From positions 2,232,001-2,296,000 of the forward strand of contig CM074696.1 in the NCBI GenBank assembly GCA_037367355.1: a stretch of 64,000 nt of DNA. The letters are read 5' to 3'. This stretch comes from Neoscytalidium dimidiatum (Eukaryota; Ascomycota; Dothideomycetes; Botryosphaeriales; Botryosphaeriaceae). How positions within the stretch are numbered: the first letter of the stretch is position 1; each line of letters starts with the position of its first letter. Positions 45,750-56,883 of this stretch are shown one piece after another. Both the position numbers and the translations under genes were made by a program. Below the pieces are notes generated by a model. The model was not told where the DNA came from, ran no database searches, and saw only the letters and a list, made by a program, of their open reading frames with translations.

Positions 45750-46571
45750 ATGTCTGAAATACCACAGTACAGCTTTAGAGAAAGCCCGGAATCTTTCTTT
45801 GAACAAGGCTTTTCATTATCTCCCTCTAGTAAACTTGAGGCTTCTCCAACACCCCTCAAAAGCGGGGAGTCCGGAATTGAAATGCCACAACCTCGCAGAA
45901 ATCCATTCATTGCAGCCTCCCCCGAAGACAAATTCCTACCATACTCGGCAACTAAAACTGGTTTCACAACTCTGAATGGCTCACTTCTTCATGGCAAGTC
46001 ACTGTATCTTCTTGGAGGAACTAATGGCTGATTTTTGATCTTTGCAGAAGATCATATCTTCCCTAATATAGGCCCTTGGACTGCTGGCCAGAATGATACG
46101 CACTTTCTCTACGATTCTAGTGGTAAGTGCTCAACTGAAACTTCATTGAACCTATCTAACGGAATAGACTGCCCTAGTCCAACCGGCACCGTCAGACAGC
46201 ATGCGCCAGAATCGACTTCAGGCCGTGGAAGATTGATTCCATCACCATCTATATCCTATGAAGTGGTTTTCGGTATGCGCTTTCGCCAGGTTGATGGTGT
46301 TATGCAGTACCAGACAAAGAAAGGGACTATTCGTAGCTCGCTCCCTTATGCTCAGTTCTGGAATCAGAATGAGGTCAGAATGACACTTGAGAAATATGAA
46401 AAATCATCCTCTTGGCCAGTTAAAGACAGGTGGTTGGGTTTCGGCCAGCTGGAGCTCCCTTGCGGTGTTCAGGCTTATCTGTCCGCGACAGGAAAGATGG
46501 GACTGTGGTTTTGGATCACCTACGGAGACGTTTTGCCGTTTACTGTCAAAGAGAAAACCTGGGAGCTCTAG
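45750..46571 (+). CDS. Hypothetical protein (orphan), probable GC-AG intron
   Basis: Three exons: 45750-45993, 46048-46122 and 46168-46571; 240 residues. The first intron starts GCAAGT (the accepted GC-AG class) and ends tttgcag; the second is gtaagt ... gaatag. A GT donor that keeps the frame exists one codon later (GTCACT), but it is a poor match. The protein has a Ser/Pro-rich start (SFRESPESFFEQGFSLSPSS), a central YEVVFGMRFRQVDGVMQYQT and a Trp-rich end (WPVKDRWLGFGQLELPCG, MGLWFWITYGDVLPF). No family, signal or membrane helix recognised. Confidence 0.55.
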
Positions 46572-48736
46572 AATCAAGGGCTCAAAAAGGCTGATGAACA
46601 GAAACCATCTTTGTGATCATTTGTTTTTACTTCTGTTACTTTCTTTTCCCCCTTTTCTATAGGAAAAACCTACCTTCTCCTTACACAAGGATAAATATCC
46701 TATTCCCCTTTGTCTCACGTCACATGAAATCTATAAAATATTTAGTACCGATAATTCACTCCCCATGTATCCTGCAGGTTTGTGAAGTAACTTTGTTCAT
46801 GGCTCTCAGGCTGGACCATTATTCCCTGTCACACGTCTTTGAGCACTCTGTTCAAAGGACTAGAAATGCGCAAATATTCAAGGAAGTGACAAAACAGGAC
46901 GCAACCAAAAATGTTCATAGCTCAAAATAAGACTACGCAGCTTTTTTAGACAGTAGTATGGTTGCCGCTGAGGCTAAATACGTCATTGAGAAAAAAGAAA
47001 TAGACCTGTTGTTCGATTCTCTCAAGAAAGTGAGAGAGCGCACATACCCCTGGGAGCCTTGCGATGAATGCCTAGCGCCGGTGCCTGGTCAGGATTGCGC
47101 TTATGCGGCAGCAGTGGACCCTTCAATACTTCGACAGGAAGACACTAGCGTTGGGGAAACGGCTGGCCGGTTCGGCAATTCGTCTTCACCGCGCAGCCTT
47201 ACCGCCATGATCTCAATTCCCTCAGTTCTCTCGTTTCCGACGGCGCTCCACTTTCTAATGGGTAATACACTTATCTATGCGCTAGTGGACCCGGTTGCGC
47301 AGTCAGGAGCCAATTACTGTTTGCCAGAGCGCCTAGCGGCTAACACGGTCTCCACACACACCCGTGCAAGGACTACGTCGTAAAGTGGATCACAAGACTA
47401 AATGATGTACTCCACCACCTCAGACTGCAGGGCCTTGGCCTCTCCTTTCGTCCATATTTCCGGTACCGTCTCGCACGGTCGTTCGTACACGTCACCGAAT
47501 CTTAGATTGTACAGATGTTTCATGTGCAGGATGATTCTTATCAGCTCGTTTGTGACTCAGATGGTGTCAGCGCATAGTTTTCTCGGATATCACGAGAAGG
47601 CCCACATAGTTTTATGAAAACTCTCGATCAGGATCTGTCACTACTAGTCCTCTTTGCTCGTCGAACGACTGCGGCGCCAACTGTTGTAGCTGAGGAATAC
47701 TTGAGGCAAAGCCTACACAGGGGCGAGATGTTAGCTCGCACATAAGAAATCATCTTGTTACTGGAAAGCAACTCTCACTGTTGCGTTAGCACCTGAAAAC
47801 GTCGAATGTGAATTTTTCGTGCAGATACTCTTTTGCCTTTTGCCGTTTCAAGCCTATCAGAATCACTCAAGTACGACAGGCAGCAAAAATGTCAGTTACT
47901 CCGCTTGTTACAGAGCTTTGAGCACTCATCCTCCTCGTGTTCTTGATAGGCCTTACCTAAGACGTTCTTACATTACGTATAGAAGTCTAGAGATCTCTGG
48001 TAAAAGCCTTACGGGTAATAAAAAGCATCGTGTTCACATAAAATAGAAATTCTCGTGATAGAGCTCAGCTCTAATGCTGTGTGTTGGATGATAACCTGGA
48101 AAGGCCTTATAACTATTGCTATCCGTATGATGTATTCTGCAAAAACTTGTGGAAAGCTAGTAAGCATTGCCCTCTAAAGTTGGATGGCTAGTTCCTCGGC
48201 ACTATCTTTTCGATTGGGAGAAGGCAAAGCGGAAGAATTTCTCGTTGAAACACTGGCCAGTAGGCAGAGTTAAGAACCCTATCTCTCCGCCTTTCTCTTG
48301 TTTGCTCCATTCCAGCGCATTCGCAATAGCATGAAGGAGCCCACATGTATTGCCAGTTATTAAGCTTAGGTCCTTAGACATTGACGCCGAGTAACGTACA
48401 CTTTTAGGTGTAAGATGACCTCAAAGCGTTGATAAAATTTATGTAGGGTTCGCGCATAATCACTTAATGTATGTACATGAGATAAGTTTTGTTCACCGAC
48501 ACTTTCTCAGCATAGTTGAACAAGACCCAAGATGGCCCCGCATTGCAAAATGGCTCTCTCGGAAACAGAGTGGATAACAAGCAACATGCGCTGGCTTTGC
48601 CATGGCCAACGTTAGAGCTGTTCGGCTTGAGACTTTCACCGCCCTCTAAGTATAAGAAAACAATTCGTCTACCTTTGAACGAAGCGGACCAACTCTTCCC
48701 ATCTATCACCTCAGTCTTGCCCTTCAAGAAAGCAAC
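46572..48736. other. 2.2 kb gap, possibly with a decayed gene
   Basis: A plus-strand frame from 46958 is protein-like for about 70 codons (KKEIDLLFDSLKKVRERTYP, WEPCDECLAPVPGQDCAYAA) and then loses character. It may be a relic or a first exon. The rest shows no clear coding signal. AT-rich but with CA and TG present, so not RIP-mutated. Confidence 0.35.
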
Positions 48737-50169
48737 ATGAAACGCAAACACAAAGCCGATTATGAAGACTTCGCTGCCTCTGAATCCCGCCTACCCCTAA
48801 CGGGATCGCCGAGGTGCGATCAGCACGATCAGAAAAGACCTGGAACCTTCTTGGCAGGGGATGTGCTCATCACTCTTGGCTCACAGAGTCTCACGCTGCG
48901 GAAAAAAGAGCTGCGAGAAAGGTCGGATTACTTTGCAAGATTTCCAGAGGGTAGCTTTCCAAAGCGATTTATACATATACCGGGAGAGATGTGGTTGCGT
49001 GTTATTCCTGAATCGGTTAGTGGAATTCTATATTGGTTAGTAAAGCTACGACTGATAAGCGTACACTACAGGATTTCCATCTTAAAGACGAATATCACCA
49101 TGCTGACACTCCCGAGAGAGTGCTGAAAGTCCACGGGACAGTGCTCAGTCTTATCTGTCCCTCTTGCACTGGGTTCCTTCCTCACATTCCACAATCAGGA
49201 GAAGATGACAAGTTCATAGTCATCGTTGCCCAAAGCCTCTATCACTACTGTTGTAAACAAGAGGTGATGGGCTATTTTGTGTCCCAATTTGGATTAGACC
49301 CGCGCAACTTCAATCCTTTCATGGTCGCCCAGGCTGCATTCTACATAAGAGATGGAGATTTATACTGTCGTGCGATGCGACACGCCATTGGCTTATGGAT
49401 CCGAGGAGACCGGCCGTCAAAAAAGCTATCTTTCCCTGAAGTCCTAGAATCAGTTATCCGCTATGAGGCTGAACAATTATCTTTCTCACTTCAACTCTCC
49501 CTTGAGGATCATCTTCTATACTCTCAAGATATTTACTCTGCAGTAGCCTCAGACCGCATCCGCAGCTTCTTTTGGACGAAATTCCGGGCAAGTCCCTCTA
49601 ATATCAACACCAAAGAGTTCTACAAGATGTTGGAATACCTCGACAGAGAGCCAAGTAGTACTCCATTTCTATCAGATAGCCGGATCCTACGAGAGTTCCC
49701 CCTTGCAGAGCGCGGCAAAGTACGAAAAAAGATACGGGCTCTCTTAAGAGAATTGACACATATTATTTATGTCTCTTTTAACTTTAGGAAGGACCTAGGT
49801 TACTTCCTTCGGCCCTTCCACGATATTAAATTTCAGGACTATGAGTCCGATTCAGACGCAGACGATGACGAGACGGAAGAGGACGAGGTCACGGAAGAAG
49901 ACGATGACGAGATGGAAGAGGACGAGGTCACGAATGAAGACGACGACGAGATGGAAGAGGAAGAGGTCACGAATGAAGACGATGACGAGATGGAAGAGGG
50001 CGAGGTTATGGATGAAGACGATAGTTCAGGAACATATCATGCTTCGGAATCGGACGGCACTGGTGAATCAGAAGGATCTTGGGAAACAGACGAAGAGTCA
50101 GATGTCAGCAAGACTCAAGGCAATAGTGCTCCTCTCGAACTCATATTTCGCCCCCTAAAAATCTCATGA
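48737..50169 (+). CDS. BTB/POZ-like protein with acidic C-terminal repeat
   Basis: Two exons, 48737-49015 and 49072-50169, with a 56 bp intron (gttagt ... ctacag); 458 residues. After a short basic start, GDVLITLGSQSLTLRKKELR and SDYFARFPEGSF resemble the start of a fungal BTB domain, where the pattern is GD..V.VG...F.VHK..L...S.YF. LKVHGTVLSLICPSCTG and HYCCKQEVMGYFV follow the splice. The C-terminus is very acidic: four 39 bp copies (49861-50016) encode a 13-residue EEDEVTNEDDDEM-type repeat. BTB proteins usually mediate dimer formation or Cullin-3 binding; the assignment here is weak. The end may be nuclear or chromatin-related, as acidic tails often are (inference). Confidence 0.6.
49861..50016 (+). 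repeat. 39 bp tandem repeat x4 in coding sequence
   Basis: Units at 49861, 49900, 49939 and 49978, each coding 13 acidic residues. The units differ by a few substitutions only and keep the frame, so copy number could vary between strains without breaking the gene. Confidence 0.85.
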
Positions 50170-50560
50170 ACGTTGGGATAGCGTCTATTTACTTTTTTTC
50201 CTCTGCACTTGTGTGCTCCTAGGAAGCCAGATAGAGTTTCAAATTGGTAGTTCCGCTCCTCTTCTGCTCGTGCGCAGCGATATAAGTTTTCTGCCATTTG
50301 TGCACAAAAAGAATAGTGGTGGCTTTGGTATGAATTAAACTTGCTTTGTGTTATGAAGAGCGTTGCAGAGTGTGATAGAGCAGTTGAAGCGACCACGTGA
50401 CGTTCCTTTTTCGTTCCGTAATAGGACAACTTTAATGTTTGTTTCAGTAGCTCTCAGTATTTGCAGCGTTTTAAGAAGTCGCAATTGTCCCTAGATTAGC
50501 CCAGAGCAGTACAGGGCAATAATACCGCACAACATCATATGGGTACAGTTTTCCCACATT

Positions 50561-50567
50561 TATATAA
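50561..50567 (+). promoter_or_regulatory. TATA box ahead of a possible small gene
   Basis: TATATAA, 69 bases before an ATG at 50636 with a good context (gcaaaATGG). Layout is the same as for the orphan gene at 45750. Confidence 0.4.
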
Positions 50568-50635
50568 ACTGCACTTAGATAGTTTAACCATCGCGATCAC
50601 TCCCCAGTACAAATAATCGAGACAGTGCTAGCAAA

Positions 50636-50803
50636 ATGGCCTTCGCACGCAGTGCTCAGTCATCACTTGCGCTCACTCAAGGAAACCCCCGTGGCAGGTT
50701 TATTCCTTTTTTGGTGTTTGGACCCTCAAAGTTAGAGGCCCATATTCCTGGTAGTTCCCCTCTTTTACTATTTTCGTTATGGTTGTGCTGGATGACCTCA
50801 TGA
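50636..50803 (+). CDS. Possible 55-residue protein or first exon
   Basis: MAFARSAQSSLALTQGNPRG then a hydrophobic middle and end (LLLFSLWLCW). The reason to list it is the TATA box and leader in front; the frame itself is short and could be chance, or the first exon of a gene whose splice I cannot define. It is followed directly by CT-rich repeat DNA. Confidence 0.25.
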   Translation: MAFARSAQSSLALTQGNPRGRFIPFLVFGPSKLEAHIPGSSPLLLFSLWLCWMTS

Positions 50804-50865
50804 AGCATCGACAAAGGCTGGTTCTGGCCCTGCACGGACGGCTGCGTCTCGCGCTCTGCTCTCTG

Positions 50866-50945
50866 CTTCCCCTGCGTCCTCTGTTTCCTCTGTGCCCTCT
50901 GTTTCCTCGGTTCCCTCGGTTCCTTCGGTTCCCTCTGCTCCACTG
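50866..50945. repeat. Imperfect CT-rich tandem repeat (about 9 bp)
   Basis: Degenerate units such as ctctgtttc, ctcggttcc and ttcggttcc follow each other. On the minus strand they read as Glu/Arg/Lys/Gln-rich peptide, but I do not consider that a gene. Confidence 0.65.
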
Positions 50946-51890
50946 CTCCCCTCCTGTCCCTAAGATCTGCCTAACCTCCTTTGGTTAGCTAAAAACGGGT
51001 ATTGAGCTAGCCAAATTTCTCCCGTGTGCAATCGAGGAGGAAGGGGGACAACGTCTATGCGCATCATATACTTATCAGAAATATGTGCATATTTGAGCTA
51101 AGCCGCCTAGAGCATCGACTGCATAAGGCCCCGGATATAGCTTCTTCTTAACTCGAGATTGTGCTACACAGTTACCAAGAATCCGCTGCACCGAGAGGCG
51201 GGTCACTTCCGGTAACAATTTCATCGCTGCTACCTTCATGCGCATTCGGGTTTTGACGGAAATGCGTCGCATGTCGCAATCGACGAGCTGGGAGTTATTC
51301 CGCTCTTCTCTGTGGGGCTTTGGACGCCCTCTTCCCGAAAGTATGGCAGGACTATCTTTGATGGTCAGTCGGTAGGTAGCAATCTGATCTTAGACCCACC
51401 AATGGGACGGTGTACGTACGGCGAGCCAAGCGTATTTGGTGGGCCGCAATCACTGCCACGTCAGGTTTGAGCTGTGTGATGTGTAATTCCAGTGCACAAT
51501 ATGTCAGATGGCTTCGCATTTCAGCCTTAACTCGCCAATAAAAACGTCGCTTCATGCGCTTCGCGAGGGTTTCTGCGTTCCTCGTCATGAGACAATGCAA
51601 GTTTTACCGCGTCCGCTCGGACCACAAAAATGTGGAGTCTGCGGATCGAACCAACTGACACCAGCCTGAGCGCAGTGCATCAAACCGCTGACTGGCTGCT
51701 CGCGTTGATCAGCGATTACATATACGCGACAGGGATTCGAGAAAATGTGTGCCGCAGCATCCTTCTTCCAGCCTCGGTCGCAAGCCCAACGACGGTAATC
51801 CTACGTACCATCATCCACAAGTCAGTAGGCCCGTGTGCATTTGAGGTGTTCCAGTTTGTTCATCTTCGGTTAAAACTTAGTTAGCCTACA

Positions 51891-52621
51891 ATGCCGATAA
51901 ATGCACAGACGAAAGTAGAGGATGTCATGAGGATGTATGGGTTCAACCAATGGCAGTGGGACCGTTTCCTTGTAAGTTGATGTGCCAAAGAGGCATACCG
52001 TCTGTACGTTCTTAACACCAAGTAGATGCATACCAAGGCAGAAGCTGTGGAGCTCTTCTATGAGAACACATACTGGGATAAAATTAAAGTCCAGAAACCC
52101 GATAATGTTACCTTAAAGGATATGGAACAGGATATCATAAATAATTATAAGGAAGCGGTGAACAAGAGGTTGGCAAGGAACGGTATCGAGGCTGACGACG
52201 ACCTGATCAAATGGCGGCTATTGCCTATGCTACGGAGGAAACCGAGTACGTTCAAAATCTTTTCTTTTTGCGTCACGACTCACTGAACTGTACGGGCCGG
52301 CAAGAAAATCCCAATCAGCCGAGCGGAAGGAGTTCCCACCAGCTCAACGACGGGGACGCCAATCAGCCGAGCAGAAAGAGTTCCCACCAGCTCGACGAAG
52401 GAGACGTCAGTCAGCCGGGAGATGACAATGCCGACCAATCTGCTGAGGACAATGCAAACCAATCGGTGGAGGAGAGCACCAACCAGGTGAATGACAGTCA
52501 GACGGACGACCACCAGCCTGGTAAAGCCAGTCTCGGTGAACCTGGCCATTCTCGAGTCCCTTTCGATCCTATCGCCGACGCGGGCGGGCGAAAGGCCAAT
52601 GAACGGGGACAGATTGCGTGA
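51891..52621 (+). CDS. Hypothetical protein with short repeat (orphan)
   Basis: Three exons: 51891-51971, 52026-52245 and 52305-52621; 205 residues. The first intron is strong (gtaagt ... aagtag, 54 bp); the second (gtacgt ... ggcaag, 59 bp) is weaker. The N-terminal half is helical (KVEDVMRMYGFNQWQWDRFL, then YENTYWDKIKVQKPDNVTLK). The C-terminal half is Asn/Gln/Ser/Asp-rich and has two 48 bp copies (52313-52408) coding NQPSGRSSHQLNDGDA-type units, then looser copies. No family recognised; the tail is probably disordered. Confidence 0.5.
52313..52408 (+). repeat. 48 bp tandem repeat x2 in coding sequence
   Basis: Units 52313-52360 and 52361-52408 differ at a few positions. A third, decayed copy begins agtcagccggga. 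The unit is 16 codons and keeps the frame. Confidence 0.85.
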
Positions 52622-53847
52622 CTGTCATTTTTCAGGCCCGCCGTAGAAAATGCCGAGAACGCGTCTATCCTATCGGGAGGGACGGAAAGGCTCTGAAATG
52701 GCTGACGGTCTGAGTGATGAGGTGTGGATCCGGACTCTGCGCCTCTCAGAACCCTGGTCTGACTCCAGCACCATACATATCATAGAGAACCAGAACACGA
52801 GATAATAAATGAATCTGGCCCATTTGCGCTCTACCTCCTGCGCTATGACCATCTTCGCATGACCTCGCCAACGCTTGGTTCCTCGTGACAATATGATGTG
52901 GACCACATGAGGGTCTAGTATGAGCAAGTGTCCTTGTCCAGGCTTGACTAGCGGTCTGAACCCTGTCACTTGGATGAAGTTGGCTCTTCTACTGGCTGAA
53001 AGGTACGCGAGGAACAAAACCTGAGCTTTGTTGTGCTCTTCGAGGCTTCTTTCATACCTTCAGCGTCCGATCGCGTACCTTGCACGCGTACCCCCACCAT
53101 GATTCCCACTGGCCTATCTCTCCCCAATCAAAGATGCTGTTTGGGAATTTGTCAAGGCCACTTGCAATTGCCAACTTTTACTTTCCCATAGATAGACCTT
53201 GTTTAACATTCCGATCGAGTGAGTTGGGATCTTCTGTACCAGCCTTCCCGTCCATCGGGGATCCTTTACCATCTACCTCGGAAAGAGCGAAGTGGCTTGA
53301 ATGCTACATTTTTAGAATCGCTAATAAGTACTAGAGTACTCAGTGCGCCTAATAGCCCTGTGGAGGGAGATGGAAGAAGAGAGGGAGGGGGGCAGACTTC
53401 CGCTGAACCAACTCTTCTAACGTGGCTTAATCATGTTACCATCAACGCGAGGCAAGGAGACTTCTAAGGAACACATTAAGTTCATTACAGAGCCATAGAA
53501 TCGTTATGACTCTCAGTACCAATATCAGAGGTGCGCTTGCTCGGCAGGTGAGCGCGATGGAGGTTGTTTTTACTGTATGTAAGCGGGGCGAGAGCCGTGG
53601 CAGATAGTGATACATCCCAAGACTACTTTCTTTTGGCATAATACGTTGGCTAAAGCCGCTTATCCTAGTAATGCTGAGTCATGGTCCACGGATAGGTACA
53701 CCTCAATTAGGCGAGCTTCATGCTCTGTCCGGAACGGCACAGGTAACGCTGGTCGCTTAGGTGGACAAGGGAGGCAATGGATCATGTCAGACAGCCGAGT
53801 AGCAGTGCCGAGTGGCAGTCAGAGAAAGCCGAAGAGGCTCCCATTGC
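52622..53847. other. 1.2 kb intergenic, nothing recognised
   Basis: No domain, strong splice chain or repeat seen on either strand. It ends with the TATA-led promoter of the next gene. Confidence 0.45.
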
Positions 53848-53854
53848 TATAAAA
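53848..53854 (+). promoter_or_regulatory. TATA box upstream of 53955
   Basis: TATAAAA, 107 bases before the ATG at 53955. The intervening leader contains the 15 bp repeat array. Confidence 0.55.
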
Positions 53855-53884
53855 GCCTTGACCTCAATGTCATTCTCTCCCTCG

Positions 53885-53940
53885 CGCACTCTCTCCTCAC
53901 GCACTCTCTCCTCACGCACTCTCTCCTCACGCACTCTTCC
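53885..53940 (+). repeat. 15 bp tandem repeat x3.7 in a 5' leader
   Basis: CGCACTCTCTCCTCA occurs three times exactly (53885, 53900, 53915), then a partial copy. CT-rich, between TATA and ATG, so it is probably transcribed. Confidence 0.88.
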
Positions 53941-53954
53941 TTCCCGCGCTTACA

Positions 53955-54407
53955 ATGGAGCAGCCTTCTCTCGCAGGTGGAGTTGAAGATGATATCTCGA
54001 GGTTCTTATTTTGGGCAAAAGCTGGAGATGTCAGACACAACTCTAAGCCCGAGTGTTGCAAAGGAACAATGTGGACCCCGCCTCCTTATCCCCATGACTT
54101 CAACATCATCTCTTACGCCTTCGTACCACCCGATATACTTCTCCTTCATTTCAGCTTTGGTGGCAAGCTATTCCGCTTTGAGAGTTCCGCGTCACTCTTT
54201 CCATCCATCGCATTTAGCAGGGGAACTAATGGCATAAGGCTCTCAAATACTACAGGACAGGAGCACTCATTCCAGGCGCTCTCGAATTTTCTCCAGCGTA
54301 TGTTAGGAGATTCCGTCGTCTCTTTCAGCAACACGAACACTAGTCTCATGTGTTTCCTCCACATGTGGGTAGTGAAGCCTCACGTAGTATCTGAGGGCAA
54401 ACCTTGA
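53955..54407 (+). CDS. Hypothetical protein, possibly the first exon of the following gene
   Basis: ATG at 53955 with TATA box and leader; 150 residues if unspliced (VEDDISRFLFWAKAGDVRHN, YAFVPPDILLLHFSFGGKLF). A donor at 54369 (gtagtg, after HMW) and the acceptor ccag at 54474 would keep the frame and join it to the kinase-like/2EXR frame. That would remove the ending VVKPHVVSEGKP. The intron would be 106 bp, longer than others in this window, so two separate genes remain possible. Confidence 0.45.
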   Translation: MEQPSLAGGVEDDISRFLFWAKAGDVRHNSKPECCKGTMWTPPPYPHDFNIISYAFVPPDILLLHFSFGGKLFRFESSASLFPSIAFSRGTNGIRLSNTTGQEHSFQALSNFLQRMLGDSVVSFSNTNTSLMCFLHMWVVKPHVVSEGKP

Positions 54408-54474
54408 AGTCTCGCTATCACGCGCGGAACGGACTAGTGCGTTGTTCTTCCAATCTCGAGAGCCTCCGGACCAG

Positions 54475-55779
54475 GTATATCATGCTCCGGATATGTCATG
54501 GAGCAGCTGGGAGACTATTCAGGTGGTGGAAAGGATTTCGGAGGAGAACTTCAAGGTCAGAATAGATGGCGACACGTTCGGTTGCTACGTACCCCGCTGG
54601 ACCAACCCTGCTGCCGGGGAGCTATCGCACTTTCTCCAAGAGATTCAGGACTGGAAGAAAATATCAGAGGACCCAACTATTCCGAAATCTGTTCCACGTC
54701 TACAAGGGCTTGTTCACTCACCCGAGAGTCCAGAAAAAGCTGTTGGGGTGCTCTACGATTGGCAAGAGCCGTCCGTAAACTGCTCGGCCTTGTCGCAGCT
54801 GAAGGTCAATGCTATTCCGATGCAGCATAGGGAATCCATATTCAGGAAGATTTACTTCGCCGTCCAATGGATTCACAAGCACTGGGTTGACTGGGCAGCG
54901 GAGCGTTGCTTCGACCACTGTCTCGCAGACATCATGCTCACCGCTGGTGGAGACATTCGATTAAAGTCTCTGCATTTCAGCGGCCCCAATGGTCTACGTG
55001 ACTGGACCGAACGCGCAGATAATGACAGAATGATGCTCGAGGCGATACGGAAGTTCCTCAAACTCGAAGTGGACAATGGGATATGCACTCTTAATAGTGA
55101 CAAGTTTCCGTTCCTCCGCCTTCCACGGGATGTCAGATTCATGGTGTACGACAGAGTCCTTACCTGTTCTGGCTTCGTTAAGTGGTTGCGAGGCTATTGG
55201 TGCCAATCATCGCCTCTTAGTCAGTCATCAAGCGGCGGAGTCGAGGAATTAGCCGGAAGAGGACTCCTCGCGACCAATCGAGAGATCCGGAGGGAGTCGT
55301 TTGAGTTTCTCGCCAGCCAGAACAATATGCTTTTCCACTCTATATGGATACCTGATTTCCTGCGGATCGGCCTGATAGAGAGGGTGAGAGATGGAGCCTG
55401 TAACACGTCACTTAGTCTTTACCTAAAACGGGTCACTGTCACATTGGGCCTAACACTGGACGAGCGAATCTGGGATTAGCAGTGCAAATGTGTCCATGCT
55501 TTGGTGGACTGTGGTGCTTCCCTAAAGAGTATAACTCTGTTTATTCATGGCAATGGTTTCAAACCGTTGGATAGAGATCCACTACATCAGCCGGTATGGG
55601 TCAAGCTGCTTGATTTGGCTAAACGGTGCGGATTGCAGAGCAGCACCAGAGTAGTTTTTTGGGGGAGGCTTAGAAAGAGCAACTGGGAGGCCTTTAATGC
55701 CATTCCCGGTGTCCGCCTGCAAATTGATGAGGAAATACGCAGCTTAGAGAACGAAAGCGGGCCACATAGAGAAGAGTAA
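54475..55779 (+). CDS. Kinase-like plus 2EXR-domain protein, frame interrupted by one TAG
   Basis: Frame open from about 54442 to a TAG at 55477-55479, then open in the same frame to 55779. The first part has the outline of a degenerate fungal protein kinase: PRLQGLVHSP, IYFAVQWIHKHWVDWAAERC and DIMLTAGGDIRLKSLHF stand where I would expect the catalytic loop and the metal-binding loop, but HRD and DFG are gone. The second part is a 2EXR (F-box-like) domain: FPFLRLPRDVRFMVYDRVL and LLATNREIRRESFEFL. After the TAG the text continues smoothly (HALVDCGASLKSITLFIHGN), so this is either a one-stop pseudogene (CAG to TAG) or a gene with a poor 51 bp intron (gtcact ... ttagcag, 55429-55482). Confidence 0.5.
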
Positions 55780-56175
55780 AAAATTACGGTATAGTAATGA
55801 GTTGAGTATTAATGAATAAAAGGAGTGAATTAGGATGACAATAAAGTCCACCATGAGCCCTCGATTATATACATGGAATATTCGCTAATGAACGAATGGT
55901 ACATCAATATCAGGGTCTATTGGATACACCATAACATGCGCCATTGTATGCGCTGTTGAATGTGGCAGGTGTTTAGTGAATGGTGTATCAATCAGTCCCA
56001 CACATACTAACACCCTTACATCTATAAGTTATTCTTCTTAACTAGCATCTCGCTTCTCGTCTTTTACATACTATTGGATTATCTCTCATTATCATCATCA
56101 ACGGTGTTATATTACATGGCATTTAACAATCTTACATACACGATAATTCTCCCGCTCTCTGAGAATAGCTTGCTT
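55780..56175. other. Short AT-rich gap, nothing recognised
   Basis: No coding signal. CA and TG are present at normal levels, so it is not RIP-mutated. Confidence 0.45.
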
Positions 56176-56472
56176 TCAGCCGTTGAGGTATGACTACGTA
56201 AACCGTTAGCTGTGTTAAACCAGTGCAGTGGATATACTTACGATCTTGCGGGTCTCTGCAGGATTGTTGCAAGTTGGACATTCCCCGTTGACTCTTGTAG
56301 ACCCAAAGAGAGGCGAGTCGGTCGCCGGCTGAGCGTGCTCATCATTACAGTGGCGATAGGTGCTGGCATTCTGGGGCGAGGAGCATAGCGTATATCTTCG
56401 ATGGACTACCACATGCCGAATGTCTTCCTTGCACTCTGAAAAGGTCTGGGGTACATCGATATAACGGCACAT
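56176..56472 (-). CDS. Small Cys-rich cytoplasmic-type protein
   Basis: Minus strand, exons 56472-56242 and 56193-56176, 48 bp intron (gtaagt, ctaac branch, acgtag); 82 residues. It starts MCRYIDVPQTFSECK, and further pairs of Cys/His (YTLCSSPQ, YRHCNDEH, GECPTCNN) give it the look of the widespread fungal small proteins that begin MC and have a C-H...C-C zinc-binding pattern. The second exon adds only six residues (SYLNG preceded by the junction). There is no signal peptide, so it is not a classic secreted effector. The call rests on the splice signals and composition. Confidence 0.45.
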
Positions 56473-56883
56473 GATTTTTCTCGGTGATAGACAAGTAGCT
56501 CGGACTTGAGGTGGAGGGGAGGAGCGGAAGAGCGCTTCTTATAGACAACCAAGTAGACCCGGGCCTCTCTAACGCCGACAGGGCAACGCTAGCTTTGCAG
56601 TCTACCTTCCCCATCTACTTCCTTACGCATATGTAGGCGGCAGTCAGACGAAAGCTGTTGGCCCTCTCACCCGCGAGGCGTTCGCCCGACCGCGCAGCCC
56701 GATGATTAGTATTCCTACCCCGCATGACGAGCAGCTGGGCGGCAGGAGCTACGAAGGCCGACAATCTTCCGATATACCGGTTAGCTTCGCTGGCCAGGTC
56801 ACGCCTGTCCATCCCCGAGAGCGCTCGATAACATATCGTATCTACGGAAACCTATTTTGCTCGTCACAACATCTCAACTCGCA
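56473..56883. other. Intergenic between divergent genes
   Basis: About 0.4 kb holding the promoters of the small Cys-rich gene (minus) and the kinase gene (plus). No TATA is obvious on the plus strand. Confidence 0.45.

Larger units (their letters stand above)
50170..51890. other. 1.7 kb gap with low-complexity DNA and one possible tiny gene
   Basis: Contains an imperfect CT-rich repeat (50866-50945) and a TATA-led 55-codon frame at 50636, described separately. Short frames elsewhere are not convincing. Confidence 0.45.
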
